In this document: positions 10,890 to 21,480 of the stretch, piece by piece
Numbering within the stretch: the stretch's first letter is position 1
Layout of the letters: each line of letters begins with the position of its first letter
DNA from: Semisulcospira habei
Lineage: Eukaryota > Mollusca > Gastropoda > Semisulcospiridae
DNA length: 64,000 bases
Reading direction: 5' to 3'
Assembly: GCA_036245525.1 (NCBI GenBank)
Contig: BTPG01000003.1
Span: 140,710,120-140,774,119, forward strand
Position numbers and translations under genes: made by a program
The notes under the pieces: generated by a model
Seen by the model: the letters and a program-made list of their open reading frames with translations, nothing else
Told to the model about the DNA's origin: nothing
The model's database searches: none

Positions 10890-11088
10890 CTCAATTCATT
10901 GTGCCCTAGTTACGAAATACCCACATGTTGGAGTCATCCTCTGAGGACCGTATTACATTTCAGAAGACGGTAGTTCAAGGGTGGTGGCAGAATAGCTTGG
11001 CGCCTAGAGGCGCCAAGCTATTCTGCCACCACCCTTGAACTATCATGGTCAAGCCATATCTTGCTGTGGTGCGTCAAAGGCAGAATGA
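10890..11088. mobile_element. Family B fold-back MITE
   Basis: A perfect core at 10972-11047: TAGTTCAAGGGTGGTGGCAG, AATAGCTTGGCGCC and complements around TAGA. The right end GGCAGAATGAG abuts TTCA; the left end is decayed. Confidence 0.78.
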
Positions 11089-11091
11089 GTT

Positions 11092-11490
11092 CAATGGTGG
11101 TCTTTAATAACAGGTGACACTTTCTGCCCTGTCTTTTACTTTTTTCCTTGCCCGTTGAAAGGTGGTGGCTCAAAATAGATTCTAATGCATATGATCAATG
11201 TGTTCTAATGATGGTCTTTAATGACGGGTGACACTGCTTGCCCTTCAAGACTTCTCTTGAGGAGCACCTGTCTTTTAAGACCACTTTCTCTTTCAAAAAA
11301 AAAAAATGTGGATCCTCAAAACAGGTTCTAATGCTTATGAAAATTGTGTTGTTATGATGGTCTTTAATGACAGGTAACACAGCTTGCCCTCTTAGACTTC
11401 TCTTGAGGAGTACCTGTCTTTTAAGACCACTTTTCTTACAAAACAAAAATGTGGTCGCGGAAAACAGGTTTTACTGTGTATGATGAGCGT
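11092..11490. repeat. Three tandem diverged units of about 115-146 bp
   Basis: GGTCTTTAATnAC(A/G)GGTnACAC recurs at about 11098, 11213 and 11358, each followed by a CTTTTAAGACCAC-type complement. Each unit is thus also an imperfect hairpin. Confidence 0.7.
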
Positions 11491-11640
11491 GTTTTCCTCT
11501 TTTAAAAAAAAAACAAATTCAGCTATTCAAGTGATCTGCTGTCACCCAGCTTGCCAGTGCAGAAATAATGCGTAATAGAAAGACGGCGGCATGGGACTGC
11601 AATGAAGTAAGCTTACTATCAAGTTCATCCTCTTGTATAG

Positions 11641-11935
11641 CCATTCACTGCCGAGAAAAAAGTGAACACCGCCCAAATGTAAGAGGTATAGATCTTCATG
11701 AGCCCCCGCAATAGCAGGGGCTCATGAAGATCTATGCCTATTGCTGTAACCACTGTATATCCACGTTCCTTAGGCGGCTAGGAATCTTTGAAATTGCGGA
11801 GAGCTCATTAGGAACGGTGACTCTTGCTGAAACGACTGTAGATCTACGTTACTAAGACGGCTGGGAATTTTTGAAGTTAATCTAAATTTACAGTGAATCC
11901 AAACGCACAATCTGCGCCTTTTGGCAGCGATGGTG
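11641..11935 (-). mobile_element. Family A MITE with internal duplication
   Basis: Core hairpin 11679-11744. The left end is CCATTCACTGCCGAG; the right end TTTTGGCAGCGATGGTG precedes TTAA (11936-11939). The right arm contains two diverged copies of the TTGCTG..ACCACTGTA..ACG segment, so the element is about 80 bp longer than usual. Confidence 0.7.
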
Positions 11936-11939
11936 TTAA

Positions 11940-12442
11940 AACTATGACTATGCTACAAGTGTGAGAATAAAACTTGAGTGTAGGCTTGGCTTTTTTCTTC
12001 TTCGTCTTTTCCCTTCTAAAGTTCCTTAAAAGATTATCCCAATGGGGATTTCAGCTTAAAAAAAATAAAATAACGCGTTATTCTACCTTGGAGAATTCAT
12101 CCTGTGTAGATCTGGTGTCATTTTCTGCTGGTTTTGGTGCACATGATTAGATAAAACACAGTATTGCGTTTAGCTGCCACTTGCATTGCGGCAGCCATGC
12201 TGGCTAGAAACGTTGGGCAACTCCATCGTCGCTACCAATAGAGTTGTCTTCCTTGCTATTTTCTAAACACCGTTTCCATGCAGCTTCTTCTCCCCTTAGG
12301 AATGGAAATTATAAACTTCGGAGGAAAAAAAAGGTGCAAGGACATAAAATGGCTTTTCTTCCGGTAAATTTCAAGAATCTCTGTATTCTTACAAATTATG
12401 ATTGATTCTTGGTATCATTTTCAAACTGCCTCTGGCTACGGC
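11940..12442. other. Unassigned DNA
   Basis: No repeat or coding signature recognised. Confidence 0.4.
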
Positions 12443-12543
12443 TCAGTGAGCAAAGGGTCCTCGGGACGAGGTAGACCGCATTTGGCCCGCGTGTGACACG
12501 CAGGCCAACTGCGGTCTACTTCTGCTCGATGACCTTTTGAACA
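12443..12543. mobile_element. Family C fold-back element, diverged
   Basis: CAGTGAGCAAAGG on the left and CCTTTTGAACACTCGG on the right. The inner arms (GGTAGACCGCATTTGGCC and complement) differ from the canonical family C core. Confidence 0.65.
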
Positions 12544-12697
12544 CTCGGAGGTCACGAAAATACAATTACTGGCATGCTGTAATTGTGGAACGAGATCTGG
12601 AGACCGCAAAATGTCGCTACGTTGGAAGAGTAAACATTGTTTTAGAGCTCGCCGATTATTTTTTGGCTGTTTCTGAATATAATTGTCTAAATTTCTT

Positions 12698-12698
<1 letters not shown>

Positions 12699-12756
<58 letters not shown>
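12699..12756. repeat. (AAT)n microsatellite (LINE-E tail)
   Basis: About 19 AAT trinucleotides at the 3' terminus of LINE-E. Confidence 0.95.
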
Positions 12757-12758
<2 letters not shown>

Positions 12759-12818
12759 ATGGTATTTATATGGCGCATTTCTCATATTCATAATATAACT
12801 CAATGCGCAGGCGAAAAC

Positions 12819-12820
<2 letters not shown>

Positions 12821-12911
<91 letters not shown>

Positions 12912-12972
12912 ACACACACACAGACACACACACACACCATCACACACACACACACGCACGCACGCACACACA

Positions 12973-13003
<31 letters not shown>

Positions 13004-13021
13004 TCACACACACACACACAA
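12821..13021. repeat. (CA)n microsatellite, interrupted
   Basis: About 200 bases of CA with interspersed CAAT, CAGA and CACG variants, inside the LINE-E 3' UTR. Confidence 0.97.
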
Positions 13022-13740
13022 AGTCTGCAGGGTGTGTGTACAGAAATACCGTAGAGATTACACAAAAGTCTGTCAGAAAAAGTAAGTTTTTAACTTTGCT
13101 TTGAACTGCTTAAGGTGGAGGCATTTCTCAGCTCAGTCGGGAAGGAATTCCAAAGTAAAGGAGCAGTACATCTGAAAGAGCGTTCACCGGCCGGGCAGAT
13201 TTGAAATGGAACTTTGGAACTTTGGGAAGTTTCTCTCCCGAGAACGCAGTGAGCGAGAGGGCTGGTAAGACTGGAGGAAAGGTATGACAGAAAACTGCCA
13301 TCAAAGTGGCGGTATCACAAGGGTCGCTATCTTAAACTTTATGCGGCATTTGATTGGAAGCCAACGAAGGTCTTTCAGTATAGGGGTTAAGTGGTTTCGG
13401 TTTCGCCTGCGCTTCACAAGCCTTGCTGCATTATTTTGAACTCGCTGAAGATGGAAGACCAAAAAGCAGAGAATTGAAGTAGTCAAGACGGCTTGTGACT
13501 AAACCATTCACTAACTTTGCAGTGGCAGATTCAGAAAGACTCTGTCGGACAGAGGCGATGCGTCTCAGAGAGTATGAAGCACCACGACAGATTTCACCGA
13601 CGTGATCCTGCATACTCAAAGTCCTTTCGAGCTTGGCATCAAGATAGTTGACCGAAGATAGAAATGGAATATCAGCGTCATCTTTAGTAAAGACTTAGTG
13701 TGAATTTGTTGTAAAAAAACATTGAAACTGGCGCTGTACG

Positions 13741-14080
13741 TGTTGACCTACAGAAGTGAAGAAAGTTTGCAGCGTATCCTCGACTGTTAGTGTCATTCTT
13801 TTGAGAGCGCGTCGTTCATAACACACACTTCAGACAACCCCAACTGTTACTCCCTGCTAAAGGAATGACAGTGGAGTTTTGAGGGAGCGAGGCAGGATAG
13901 TTTGAGAGCGGTCATACCTCGAACCTTCAAAACCCCAGTGCCAGTCCCTAGGTGAACTTGATATTCTCTGGAATGTTCATGAAATGAGTGTCTCAGAAAG
14001 TCTTGTTTACGACTTTTTACTTTTTGTGACACGTTGTTTTAATCTATTAACTGCCTGGACCAGGGTCACGCTGGCTGGCT
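13741..14080. other. Unassigned DNA
   Basis: May include more of LINE-E, but no motif is readable. Confidence 0.35.
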
Positions 14081-14145
14081 GCAAGAGACATCAATTCTCA
14101 TGAGCCCCCGCGACTGCGGGGGCTCATGAGAATTTATGTCTCTTG
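14081..14145. mobile_element. Family A core hairpin, subtype with CAAGAGACAT arms
   Basis: Arms GCAAGAGACATCAATTCTCA and complement with CCCCCGCGACTGCGGGGG at the tip. The right context (TTAGTCCTATGTTCTTTATG) matches the copy at 33308-33529. TTAA at 14047 probably marks the left flank. Confidence 0.8.
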
Positions 14146-14232
14146 TTAGTCCTATGTTCTTTATGCCCATGTGTGATTCCATTTCATTCGTGTCCTTCAC
14201 TCATGAGGATTTGTGTCTTTTGTCAGTGGTAG

Positions 14233-14290
14233 GTTCGGCGCCTCCAGGCACCAAGCCATTCTGGCACCACACTTGAACTATCATGGTCGA
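14233..14290. mobile_element. Family B, right half only
   Basis: GGCGCCTCCAGGCACCAAGC, then TTCTGGCACCACACTTGAAC and TATCATGGTCGA, correspond to the right side of the family B hairpin. Confidence 0.6.
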
Positions 14291-14768
14291 AACTCAGCCT
14301 GTTGTCGCGTGTCTGGGCTTGACGCGCGGAGAGTGGCCGCTTGTTATTCCTAAAAGCACCCGCGACGACAGCGCTTATCCTGCCGTCACTCTCGCTGATT
14401 ACCGGACCGTGAAGGTTGCACGAAGGTCGCTGCTGCATCCGTCAAATCTCAGCTGCACTTCTTTCAACTCTTCATTGCAAACGTGACGTCTTTAAAACTA
14501 TTGAAAATTCAATACCGAATAACCCCAAACACCCACTGATTTAAATGAGGTCCTTAAGAGGCAAAGAAAGACACGCGCCCTCGTGTCTGCGTGGACTCTT
14601 GGTGTTCTTTGCTTCTTGCCACTGTGCGGGTGGTGTATTGCACATTGTCTTTCCACTGAAGGGGTTGAGAAACCTGTCGTTTCTAAATCGATGTACATAG
14701 GGCCTATTTTCGGCGATGGAGGCTATTTTGTATGAGGGCATATAGTGCAAACAGACTTTTGTCAAGTT

Positions 14769-14770
<2 letters not shown>

Positions 14771-14828
<58 letters not shown>

Positions 14829-15057
14829 TATTGATAATAATATTATTATTAATATTGTATGTAATAATAATAATATAATAATAATAATAATAATAAATAA
14901 CGATAATAATAATATTGCAATTACAACAATAATAATAATAATAATAATATATTGATAATAATATTATTATTAATATTGTATGTAATAATAATAAAATAAT
15001 AATAATAATAAATAACGATAATAATAATAATAATAATAATAAATATTAACATTTATT
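14771..15057. repeat. (AAT)n-rich region with duplicated segments
   Basis: AAT trinucleotides with ATATTGATAATAATATTATT segments that occur twice (about 14826 and 14947). Confidence 0.92.
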
Positions 15058-15520
15058 ATCATTATTATTATTAACGCTTATTATCATTAAACAACTTCAT
15101 GTTGATGTCGTGTTAGTTAATTTTTTTATTTTTATTTTTTTTTTATTATTTTTTTTTTAGGGGTCGGATAGACGTTCTACAGAACTAGACTGACTTTACT
15201 TCAACCTTCGTCGTGTTTTATGGAGAGAAAACCCCCTCCATTAAATTGTGCCTCTGTTACTATTGAAAGCATTTAGATGCGTTTTCGATTCAGTTCTGTA
15301 ATAAGATCATGGGAGCCATGTGGCTGAGTTCTAATCGTTTTTCACCGACAGGTTCAGCAACTTTTCATGAATAATTTTTAAGGAATTGTAAAATATTATG
15401 TTTCTTTGTTGTGTGTTGTTGCAAATTTTAATCATATCGCTTACCTGGAGGAGCATTCATATAAATTAAAATAAGACTGCATAACTAAATAAAATAAATC
15501 ACTTGTGCTCACTTGTTTAA

Positions 15521-15729
15521 CTCATTTAGCCCGACGGCCGTATTTCCCGAATTTTGGAGGCTTCATCTAATGACTATGCACCAGTTGCAGGAGATTATAA
15601 ATCGACCATGATAATTTAAGGGCAGTGCCATATTAGCTTGCCGCCGGCAGGCGCCAAGATAATCTGGCACTACCCTTGAATTATCATGGTCGACCCATCT
15701 CCTGCTGTAGTGCATCAGGGCTGAATGGG
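15521..15729. mobile_element. Family B fold-back MITE
   Basis: The left flank is TTAA (15517-15520) and the right flank TTAT (15730-15733). The left end is CTCATTTAGCCCGACG and the right end AGGGCTGAATGGG. The core has ATTCAAGGGTAGTGCC-type arms with CTTGCCGCCGGCAGGCGCC at the tip. Confidence 0.82.
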
Positions 15730-15892
15730 TTATACAAAACCTTGTATCTGTTAACATGAGCACTATTGATTTATTTTGCTCAAATCCTGCTAAGTTATCA
15801 CGAATTTCACTTCTGAAGTAGCGTCTGACCAAATTTCGTGTAAATAACAGATGTAAATGGGACAAATATAGGCATAACGAACTCAGAACTAA

Positions 15893-15950
15893 CAAGAGAC
15901 ATCAATCCTCGCGAGCCCTCGCCTTCGCGCCTTGCCCCAGCTGTTAAGGG
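15893..15950. mobile_element. Family A left half (CAAGAGACAT subtype)
   Basis: ACAAGAGACATCAATCCTCG and CGAGCCCTCGCC resemble one hairpin arm; the second arm is missing. Confidence 0.5.
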
Positions 15951-16592
15951 TTAATGGGAAAGTCAATCATAATTTAGTTTATTATTCAACAAACACAAAT
16001 CAGTGGCCTAGAACAAAGGAGTAAGTCCAACATGTTTGTGTTTGATTCTATTAAAGCAGTCGTTTGACGTCATTCTTTGCAAGTTTCTTCTTTCATTTTT
16101 CCTTAATGTGACAACTGTCACGCATTCGTCACTTGCAGTGACGTTAAACTCAAAAGGACCTCAACTACAGCTGTTAGTGTTCACAAGAACTTCCATCTGC
16201 GCTTCCGCTTGCCGTCGGGTGGTTGAACCATAAAGTGGTCTGTTATCGTGGCGGAGACAGCACTGTCTTATCAGACACGTTAATTGAGATAATTGCCTGC
16301 AGTGAAAAGGAGGCGAGTTGCGCGCAATATCAAATATAGCACATCTAAGTTAAACTAATGTATCCCCCACACCTGACCTGCCATATATATAGTCTACACT
16401 TTTAGAGTGTAAGTCGTGAAAATATAAAATAAATCACGAACATGGCGAAAAACGGAGTCGGCTGCAGCACCGGCGCGACACGGGAAAAGACGCCAGCTGT
16501 CACGAGACAGCTCTTTTAGTGCTCATCATCCCGGGCAAACTAGGCTATTACCAGGCGGCTGATACACTAACACAAATATCAGCAGCCATCTG
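15951..16592. other. Unassigned DNA
   Basis: No repeat or coding signature recognised. Confidence 0.4.
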
Positions 16593-16658
16593 TAAGAGGC
16601 GTAGATCCTCATTGGCCGCCGCAGTCGCAAAGGCCTCGTGAAGATCTATTCTTCTTGC
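16593..16658. mobile_element. Family A core hairpin, diverged
   Basis: GTAAGAGGCGTAGATCCTCA and GTGAAGATCTATTCTTCTTG are recognisable arms with several mismatches. Confidence 0.6.
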
Positions 16659-16757
16659 TAATTCTATTGACGTCTGTATTCCTCGGTTGAAAAAAAAAAA
16701 AGTCAACTAGATGTAAAAATCACGCTGATGCACATTTAGCGCATATTTCAAATATCT

Positions 16758-16823
16758 GCAAAAGGCAGAGATCCACATAAGCCCCTGCAATTGCGCGGGG
16801 TCATGAGGATCTATGCCTCTTGC
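16758..16823. mobile_element. Family A core hairpin
   Basis: GCAAAAGGCAGAGATCC and GGATCTATGCCTCTTGC arms, tip CCCCTGCAATTGCGCGGGG. Confidence 0.7.
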
Positions 16824-16904
16824 CTATTTTATTTTTGGAAAATGTCATCATGGCTTCAGAGGCAGAGACCCTCGTGTCTTACATGACTTAAAGTGACCTG
16901 CTCC

Positions 16905-17090
16905 ATGGTGGCTTTGATCTTAGGTCCTCTTTTTGCAGACCGTTCAATCGTGGTGGCCTTGATCTTAGGTCTTCGCTGAAGCACCATCATGGTGGCTTTG
17001 ATCCTAGGTCCTCCTTTTGCTGACCGTTTAGCACCATCGTGGTCTTCCCTTTGTTGATCGTGTATCACCATCGTGGTGGCACATCGGCAT
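16905..17090. repeat. Minisatellite, about 60-bp unit, three or so copies
   Basis: CATGGTGGCTTTGATCTTAGG recurs in variants (three clear TTGATCnTAGGTC occurrences at about 16915, 16960 and 17000) together with CTTTTTGCAGACCGTT and CACCATCGTGGT. Confidence 0.75.
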
Positions 17091-17134
17091 AATCAAAATG
17101 TTTGCATGTGTGTGCGTAGATTAAATTTGTTTAA

Positions 17135-17341
17135 CCCATTCAGCCCTGACGCACTACAGCAGGAGATGGGTCGACCATGATAATTTCAAGGGTAGTGCCA
17201 GATTAGTTTGGCGCCTGTAGGCGCCAAGCTAATCTGGCACTGCCCTTGAATTATCATGGTCGATCCATCTCCTGCAACTGGTGCATAATCATTAGATTAC
17301 GCCTCCAAAATTTGGGAAATACGGCCATCGGGCTGGATGAG
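17135..17341. mobile_element. Family B fold-back MITE, full length
   Basis: TTAA flanks both sides (17131-17134 and 17342-17345). The ends are CCCATTCAGCCCTGACGC and ATCGGGCTGGATGAG. The core hairpin has TTCAAGGGTAGTGCCAG, ATTAGTTTGGCGCC and complements around TGTA. Sub-arms GATGGGTCGACCATGATAAT also pair. Length 207 bp. Confidence 0.9.
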
Positions 17342-17372
17342 TTAAAGGTAGTGAGAGTCTGCATACATACAT

Positions 17373-17713
<341 letters not shown>

Positions 17714-18030
17714 GGGTTAATAAGAACGCAACATCTCCTTTACAAATGTTCTCAGTATATCTACACAATAATGCTGGGCAAAAGGGTTACCTTATTCGTA
17801 ACTTATGAAGACTGTAAGTCGTAAAATGAAAGTCTTTTTTGCGCTTCTTCTCCTTTGCCTGCAGAAGAGTTCCTTCCGTTACGCTCAAAAGGTAGTGGAA
17901 AGCCTCTGGTACTCACACGGATTGTGAAAAGAAGGGTAAAAAGTCTTAGTTGAGGCAAGACAACATTGATAACCCGTTATTTCGGCGAATTGGAGAATTT
18001 CAAACTCCGCCCTGGAGCAGATCGCTTTAT
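17714..18030. other. Unassigned DNA
   Basis: No repeat or coding signature recognised. Confidence 0.4.
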
Positions 18031-18241
18031 CCCCTTCCCTGACACTGTACGTACATTTTTTTTTTCTGAATTCTTGGTTCATTCGACGACCAAAAGCCAA
18101 AATCGTCCAAGAAGCATGGATAAAAACTGATATCAGCAAGAGGCATAGATCCTCATGAGCCCCCGCAGTCGCGGGGTCTCATGACAATCTATGTCTTTTG
18201 CGGTCGGGTCATGTTCATTTCTTTCTCCGTTAGTGAAGGGG
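18031..18241 (+). mobile_element. Family A fold-back MITE, full length
   Basis: The left flank is TTAT (18027-18030) and the right flank TTAA (18242-18245). The ends are CCCCTTCCCTGACACTG and CCGTTAGTGAAGGGG. The core hairpin is at 18136-18201. The left arm has CTGAATTCTTGGTTCATTCG and ACGACCAAAAGCCAAAATCG, the sequence that was amplified into a minisatellite at 50.4 kb. Confidence 0.85.
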
Positions 18242-18528
18242 TTAAGGCTACTGACTCCTTGCCGAGCATACTTAAGGTTTCTACTGTTACCCCGCTTCCT
18301 CTCCATGAATTAATGCTGGATGATGTAGAAGTTTTTGTAACAGTAGCTTTTTTTTTTTCACATGGAGGGGTTGTTAGTCCTTCGCTCAGCCTCCAAACCT
18401 GGAGACAGCTTGTCGTCTGGTCTACCTGTTGATGTGTCCGCTTTGATTGGCTTTACCAGGAGCTCGAAGCTCCCGCCGGCATAGCTCTAAGGGTCACGGA
18501 GACTTTCAAGGCACAGTAACAATCTATG

Positions 18529-18594
18529 GAGAGGGACTGATCCTCATGGGCCCCGCAAGTGCGAGGACTCATGAGAATGAATGCCTACTCTTGA
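18529..18594. mobile_element. Family A core hairpin, diverged
   Basis: CTGATCCTCATGGGCCCCGC and GAGGACTCATGAGAATG are arm remnants. Confidence 0.5.
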
Positions 18595-18695
18595 TCAATT
18601 TTTTTGTTTGTTGCACATCTGCATTTATCAGTCGAAAATAACGCTTAGATGTAAAAATGACGTAGATAGAGGAATTCAACTTAATTTCACACGTT

Positions 18696-18760
18696 TGGAA
18701 GAGGCACAGATCCTCATGAGCCCCCGTAATTGAGGGGGCTCATGAGGATTTATGGCTTTT
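18696..18760. mobile_element. Family A core hairpin
   Basis: GAAGAGGCACAGATCCTCA and CCCCCGTAATTGAGGGGG tip, with TGAGGATTTATGGCTTTT as the second arm. Confidence 0.7.
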
Positions 18761-18859
18761 CCCTCAGTTTCCATACTGCTGTGATCATCAGACAGAAAAT
18801 GGCATCATGCCCTAAGAACTACCTTGGTACACTTTTCGTACAACCAGTTTTACCTAGCT

Positions 18860-18926
18860 GCAAGATGCGTTGATCCTCATGAGGGCCTCCGCAGTTGCCA
18901 TGGTATAAGAAGATCTATGCCTCTTG
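18860..18926. mobile_element. Family A core hairpin, diverged tip
   Basis: GCAAGATGCGTTGATCCTCA and AGAAGATCTATGCCTCTTG arms remain, with a mutated tip. Confidence 0.6.
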
Positions 18927-18984
18927 TTCAGTTTATTCACGACAGTGATCCACATTCGGAAACTGACAAAACCGGCATGTGTTA

Positions 18985-19151
<167 letters not shown>

Positions 19152-19479
19152 TTATCTCTCGAGCTGCCACCCACTACCTATCGATGCGAACTATGTCGTT
19201 CAGCCAATTGTGAAGATAAGCTGCTTGAGCATTGAGCCATCACTCAGCGCCCAATATGATAATCACGCAACAAAAGGAAGTGACGCAGCGCTGACTGGCA
19301 GGGCGAGAGAGTCAAAGTGAGGCACTTCCGTTGCAGTGATCCTGATTCTAATTTCACGGCCTACAAAAATAGTTCTGTTGGCTAGAGGTGAATGCTACAG
19401 CACGTTTTAATTTAAAGTCCCTTAAATTACTTTTTTTTCTGTGTTAAAAGCCACTCAAACCATGGCTTGAAAGCGACCG

Positions 19480-19483
<4 letters not shown>

Positions 19484-19554
<71 letters not shown>
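19484..19554. repeat. (CT)n microsatellite
   Basis: About 71 bases of CT. Confidence 0.98.
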
Positions 19555-19557
<3 letters not shown>

Positions 19558-19763
19558 TCCTTCCCTCCTTCCCTCCCACATTCCTTCCCCGGGGAGTGTT
19601 TCAGAACGACAATCTCGTTGTGTTATTTCAAAGCTTTAAAATGCTCAAGTCTGAACCCAGGCATGGTAAACAATTTTGCCGAACACATTTTTGCTTGAAT
19701 TGTTATGCCTTGCCTTTGGAATCACCCGAGGGCCAACTCCAGCCGCCGTCGCCTCCAGAAGCT

Positions 19764-19845
19764 GGGGTCAGTTGCACGAGTGAGTTCTGCGCCGGCCACT
19801 AAGCTCCGTGTGAGCACCTTGCTTAGTGGCTGACGCAGGCCTAAG
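19764..19845. mobile_element. Family D fold-back element, shortened
   Basis: GGGGTCAGTTGCACGAGTGA and GTTCTGCGCCGGCCACTAAG face CTTAGTGGCTGACGCAGGCC. The core is partly deleted relative to 8818-8924. Confidence 0.65.
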
Positions 19846-20164
19846 ATAAACGCTGACTGCTGACGATAAGGCAATGCGTTTACACTCGGACGGAACACTC
19901 TCGACATTGACCCTGATGGTCGCAGAGAAGGGATTTCAATAACAGCTTTAAACGAAACAAAGTGTCTTCTGCAACAATTCTGGGGGTATTCATCAACCAT
20001 CAAATGGTTCCATGAGGCTTTTCAACTTCAGAAATGTTCTTTATACACCACGGGTAAGGGAGGACACAGCATCGTGTTTGTGAGGCGGATTTCTGTTGCA
20101 TTTTTCATATTTTAAATCAGCAATAAAATAGATAGGCATCATTTCTTTTGAAAAAGTATTGCAC

Positions 20165-20850
20165 TTGATGCAAACCTCCCCTGGGTTCACAGCCATACCT
20201 TCCCAGTGTTCACAGCCCTCTGGTCCATACCTTTCTAGGGTTCACAGCTTCCTGGTCCATACCTTCCCAGTGTTCACAGCGCTCCTGGTCCATGGCTCCA
20301 CACGAGTCACAGCCCCCTGATCCATACCTCCCAGGGTTTACAGCCACCCCCTCCCCCCCCTCCCCTTCCATACTTTCCCAGGGTTCACAGCTCCCTGGTC
20401 CATATCCAAGTTGCATTAGATCCTATACATATATATGCCAAGTTTTCCTTTTTGACCTTCATTTCTGATACCCAGTCCATGTATGTTGAACACCAAGATA
20501 AACACAGCTCCTGGTCCATACCTCCCCAAAGTTCATAGCCCCCTGGTCCATAACGCCCAAAGGTTCACAGCCCCATGTCTACCTCCCCAGGGTTCACAGC
20601 ACCCTGGTCTACCTCCTCAGGGTTTACACACCCTGGTCCACACCTCCTCAAGGTTCACAGCCCTCTGGTCTACCTACCCAGGTTCACAGCTCCCTGGTCT
20701 ACTTCCTCAGGGTTCACAGCCCTCTGGTCCACATACCCAGGGTTCACAGTCCCCCTGGTCCACACCCCCTCAGGTTTCACAGCCCCCTGGTCTACCTACC
20801 CTGGGTTCACAGCCCCTGGTCTAGCTCCCAAGGGTTCACAATCCCCTGGT
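20165..20850. repeat. Minisatellite of about 30-bp units in two blocks
   Basis: Two blocks (20165-20400 and 20510-20850) repeat a unit like CCCTGGTCYA..TnCCCAGGGTTCACAG roughly 20 times with length variation. Each block is followed by the same 80-bp flank (CCAAGTTGCATTAGA.., ..CTTCATTTCTGATACCC) at about 20405 and 20854, so block plus flank was itself duplicated. ORFs here are frame-neutral artefacts. Confidence 0.88.
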
Positions 20851-20923
20851 CTACATCCAAGTTGCATTAGACCTTTTTCATATATGCCAAGTTTGCCTTT
20901 TTGGCCTTCATTTCTGATACCCG

Positions 20924-21235
20924 AAGTCACTTAGTGCCTGCCAAATCGACCACCACCAGTGGTCTTCGCTTGCTGTGGACCGTGACACCTGGCGCTCCAC
21001 CATTTACAAGGCAGCTGTCTCCTCTGAGGATTCTCGCAGAGCTAGCCTTAAGGACAAGCGGCTCAGGAGAAAAAACAGAGATGCCGCAACTCAGAACCCT
21101 GGCCATACCTCCCCCTGCAGCCACTGCGGTCGAACCTGCCTGTCCCGGATTGGCCTCCGCAGCCACGAACAAGCCTGCAGACGTCGTGGGCAACTCCTAT
21201 AAAATCTTCGTTCGCGAAGTCAAGCCAAGAGAGAG
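20924..21235 (+). pseudogene. LINE-A 3' end, 5'-truncated copy
   Basis: It encodes the tail shared by all LINE-A copies: LSACQID, RDTWRSTIYKAAVS, LKDKRLRRKN and the C-terminal zinc-finger-like CSHCGRTC..RIGLRSHE (about 21112-21180). It ends in CGTTCGCGAAGTCAAGCC followed by (GA)n. The frame is broken once relative to the other copies. Its junction lies exactly at the flank of the minisatellite duplication (GATACCCGAAGTCACTTAG). Confidence 0.85.
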
Positions 21236-21251
21236 AGAGAGAGAGAGAGAG
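21229..21251. repeat. Short (GA)n between LINE-A and SINE
   Basis: About 22 bases of GA, serving as tail to LINE-A on the plus strand and to the SINE on the minus strand. Confidence 0.85.
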
Positions 21252-21415
21252 GTCTGATACCCGGACAGGCCAGGTATTTTTAACACCCAGATAAACCAGG
21301 TATTATTGAGATTTGCCATGACTTTTCTTGTCGATCCCCGGCGGGGATTGAACCCAGAACCTTGCGGTCTCCAGTCAGACGCACTAACCACTGTGCCATT
21401 GGGACGCTGTGATAG
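21252..21415 (-). mobile_element. tRNA-derived SINE
   Basis: On the minus strand an A box (TGGCACAGTGGTTAGTGCG) and a B box (GGGTTCAATCCC) are about 35 bases apart, as in pol III promoters. The body continues AAAAGTCATGGCAAATCTC and ends ATACCTGGCCTGTCCGGG, then (TC)n. The acceptor stem does not close, so it is a SINE and not a tRNA gene. Confidence 0.72.
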
Positions 21416-21480
21416 CTGATAATTTTACATTATGTTTGATATGTGTAAATCGTTTCATCACACAAATGCATGTTTTATTG

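Larger units (their letters stand above)
12699..13740 (-). pseudogene. LINE-E: L2/CR1-like non-LTR retrotransposon, C-terminal remnant
   Basis: Minus-strand reading (13740 to about 13080) gives the end of a reverse transcriptase: LERTLSMQDHV, SLSESATAKLV, SRLDYFNSLLFGLP, RVQNNAARLV, HLTPILKDLRWLPIK, FKFKIATL-like segments and WNSFPTELR. This is the familiar thumb and C-terminus of L2/CR1-type LINEs. Frames change several times, so it is inactive. The 3' UTR is interrupted by (CA)n at 12821-13021. It ends GCGCCATATAAATACCATG plus (ATT)n on the minus strand (12699-12756), a typical microsatellite tail for this group. The 5' end is truncated; the upstream border is approximate. Confidence 0.8.

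Noticed and set aside
20483..20934. Proline-rich protein encoded by the 20.2-20.9 kb repeats
   Set aside because: Two overlapping frames are both open, as expected for a ~30-bp repeat with a length divisible by three. There is no start context or flanking exon.
21339..21410. Functional tRNA gene
   Set aside because: A and B boxes are present, but the acceptor arms do not pair and a SINE body follows. The same holds for 35375-35460 and 3075-3130.
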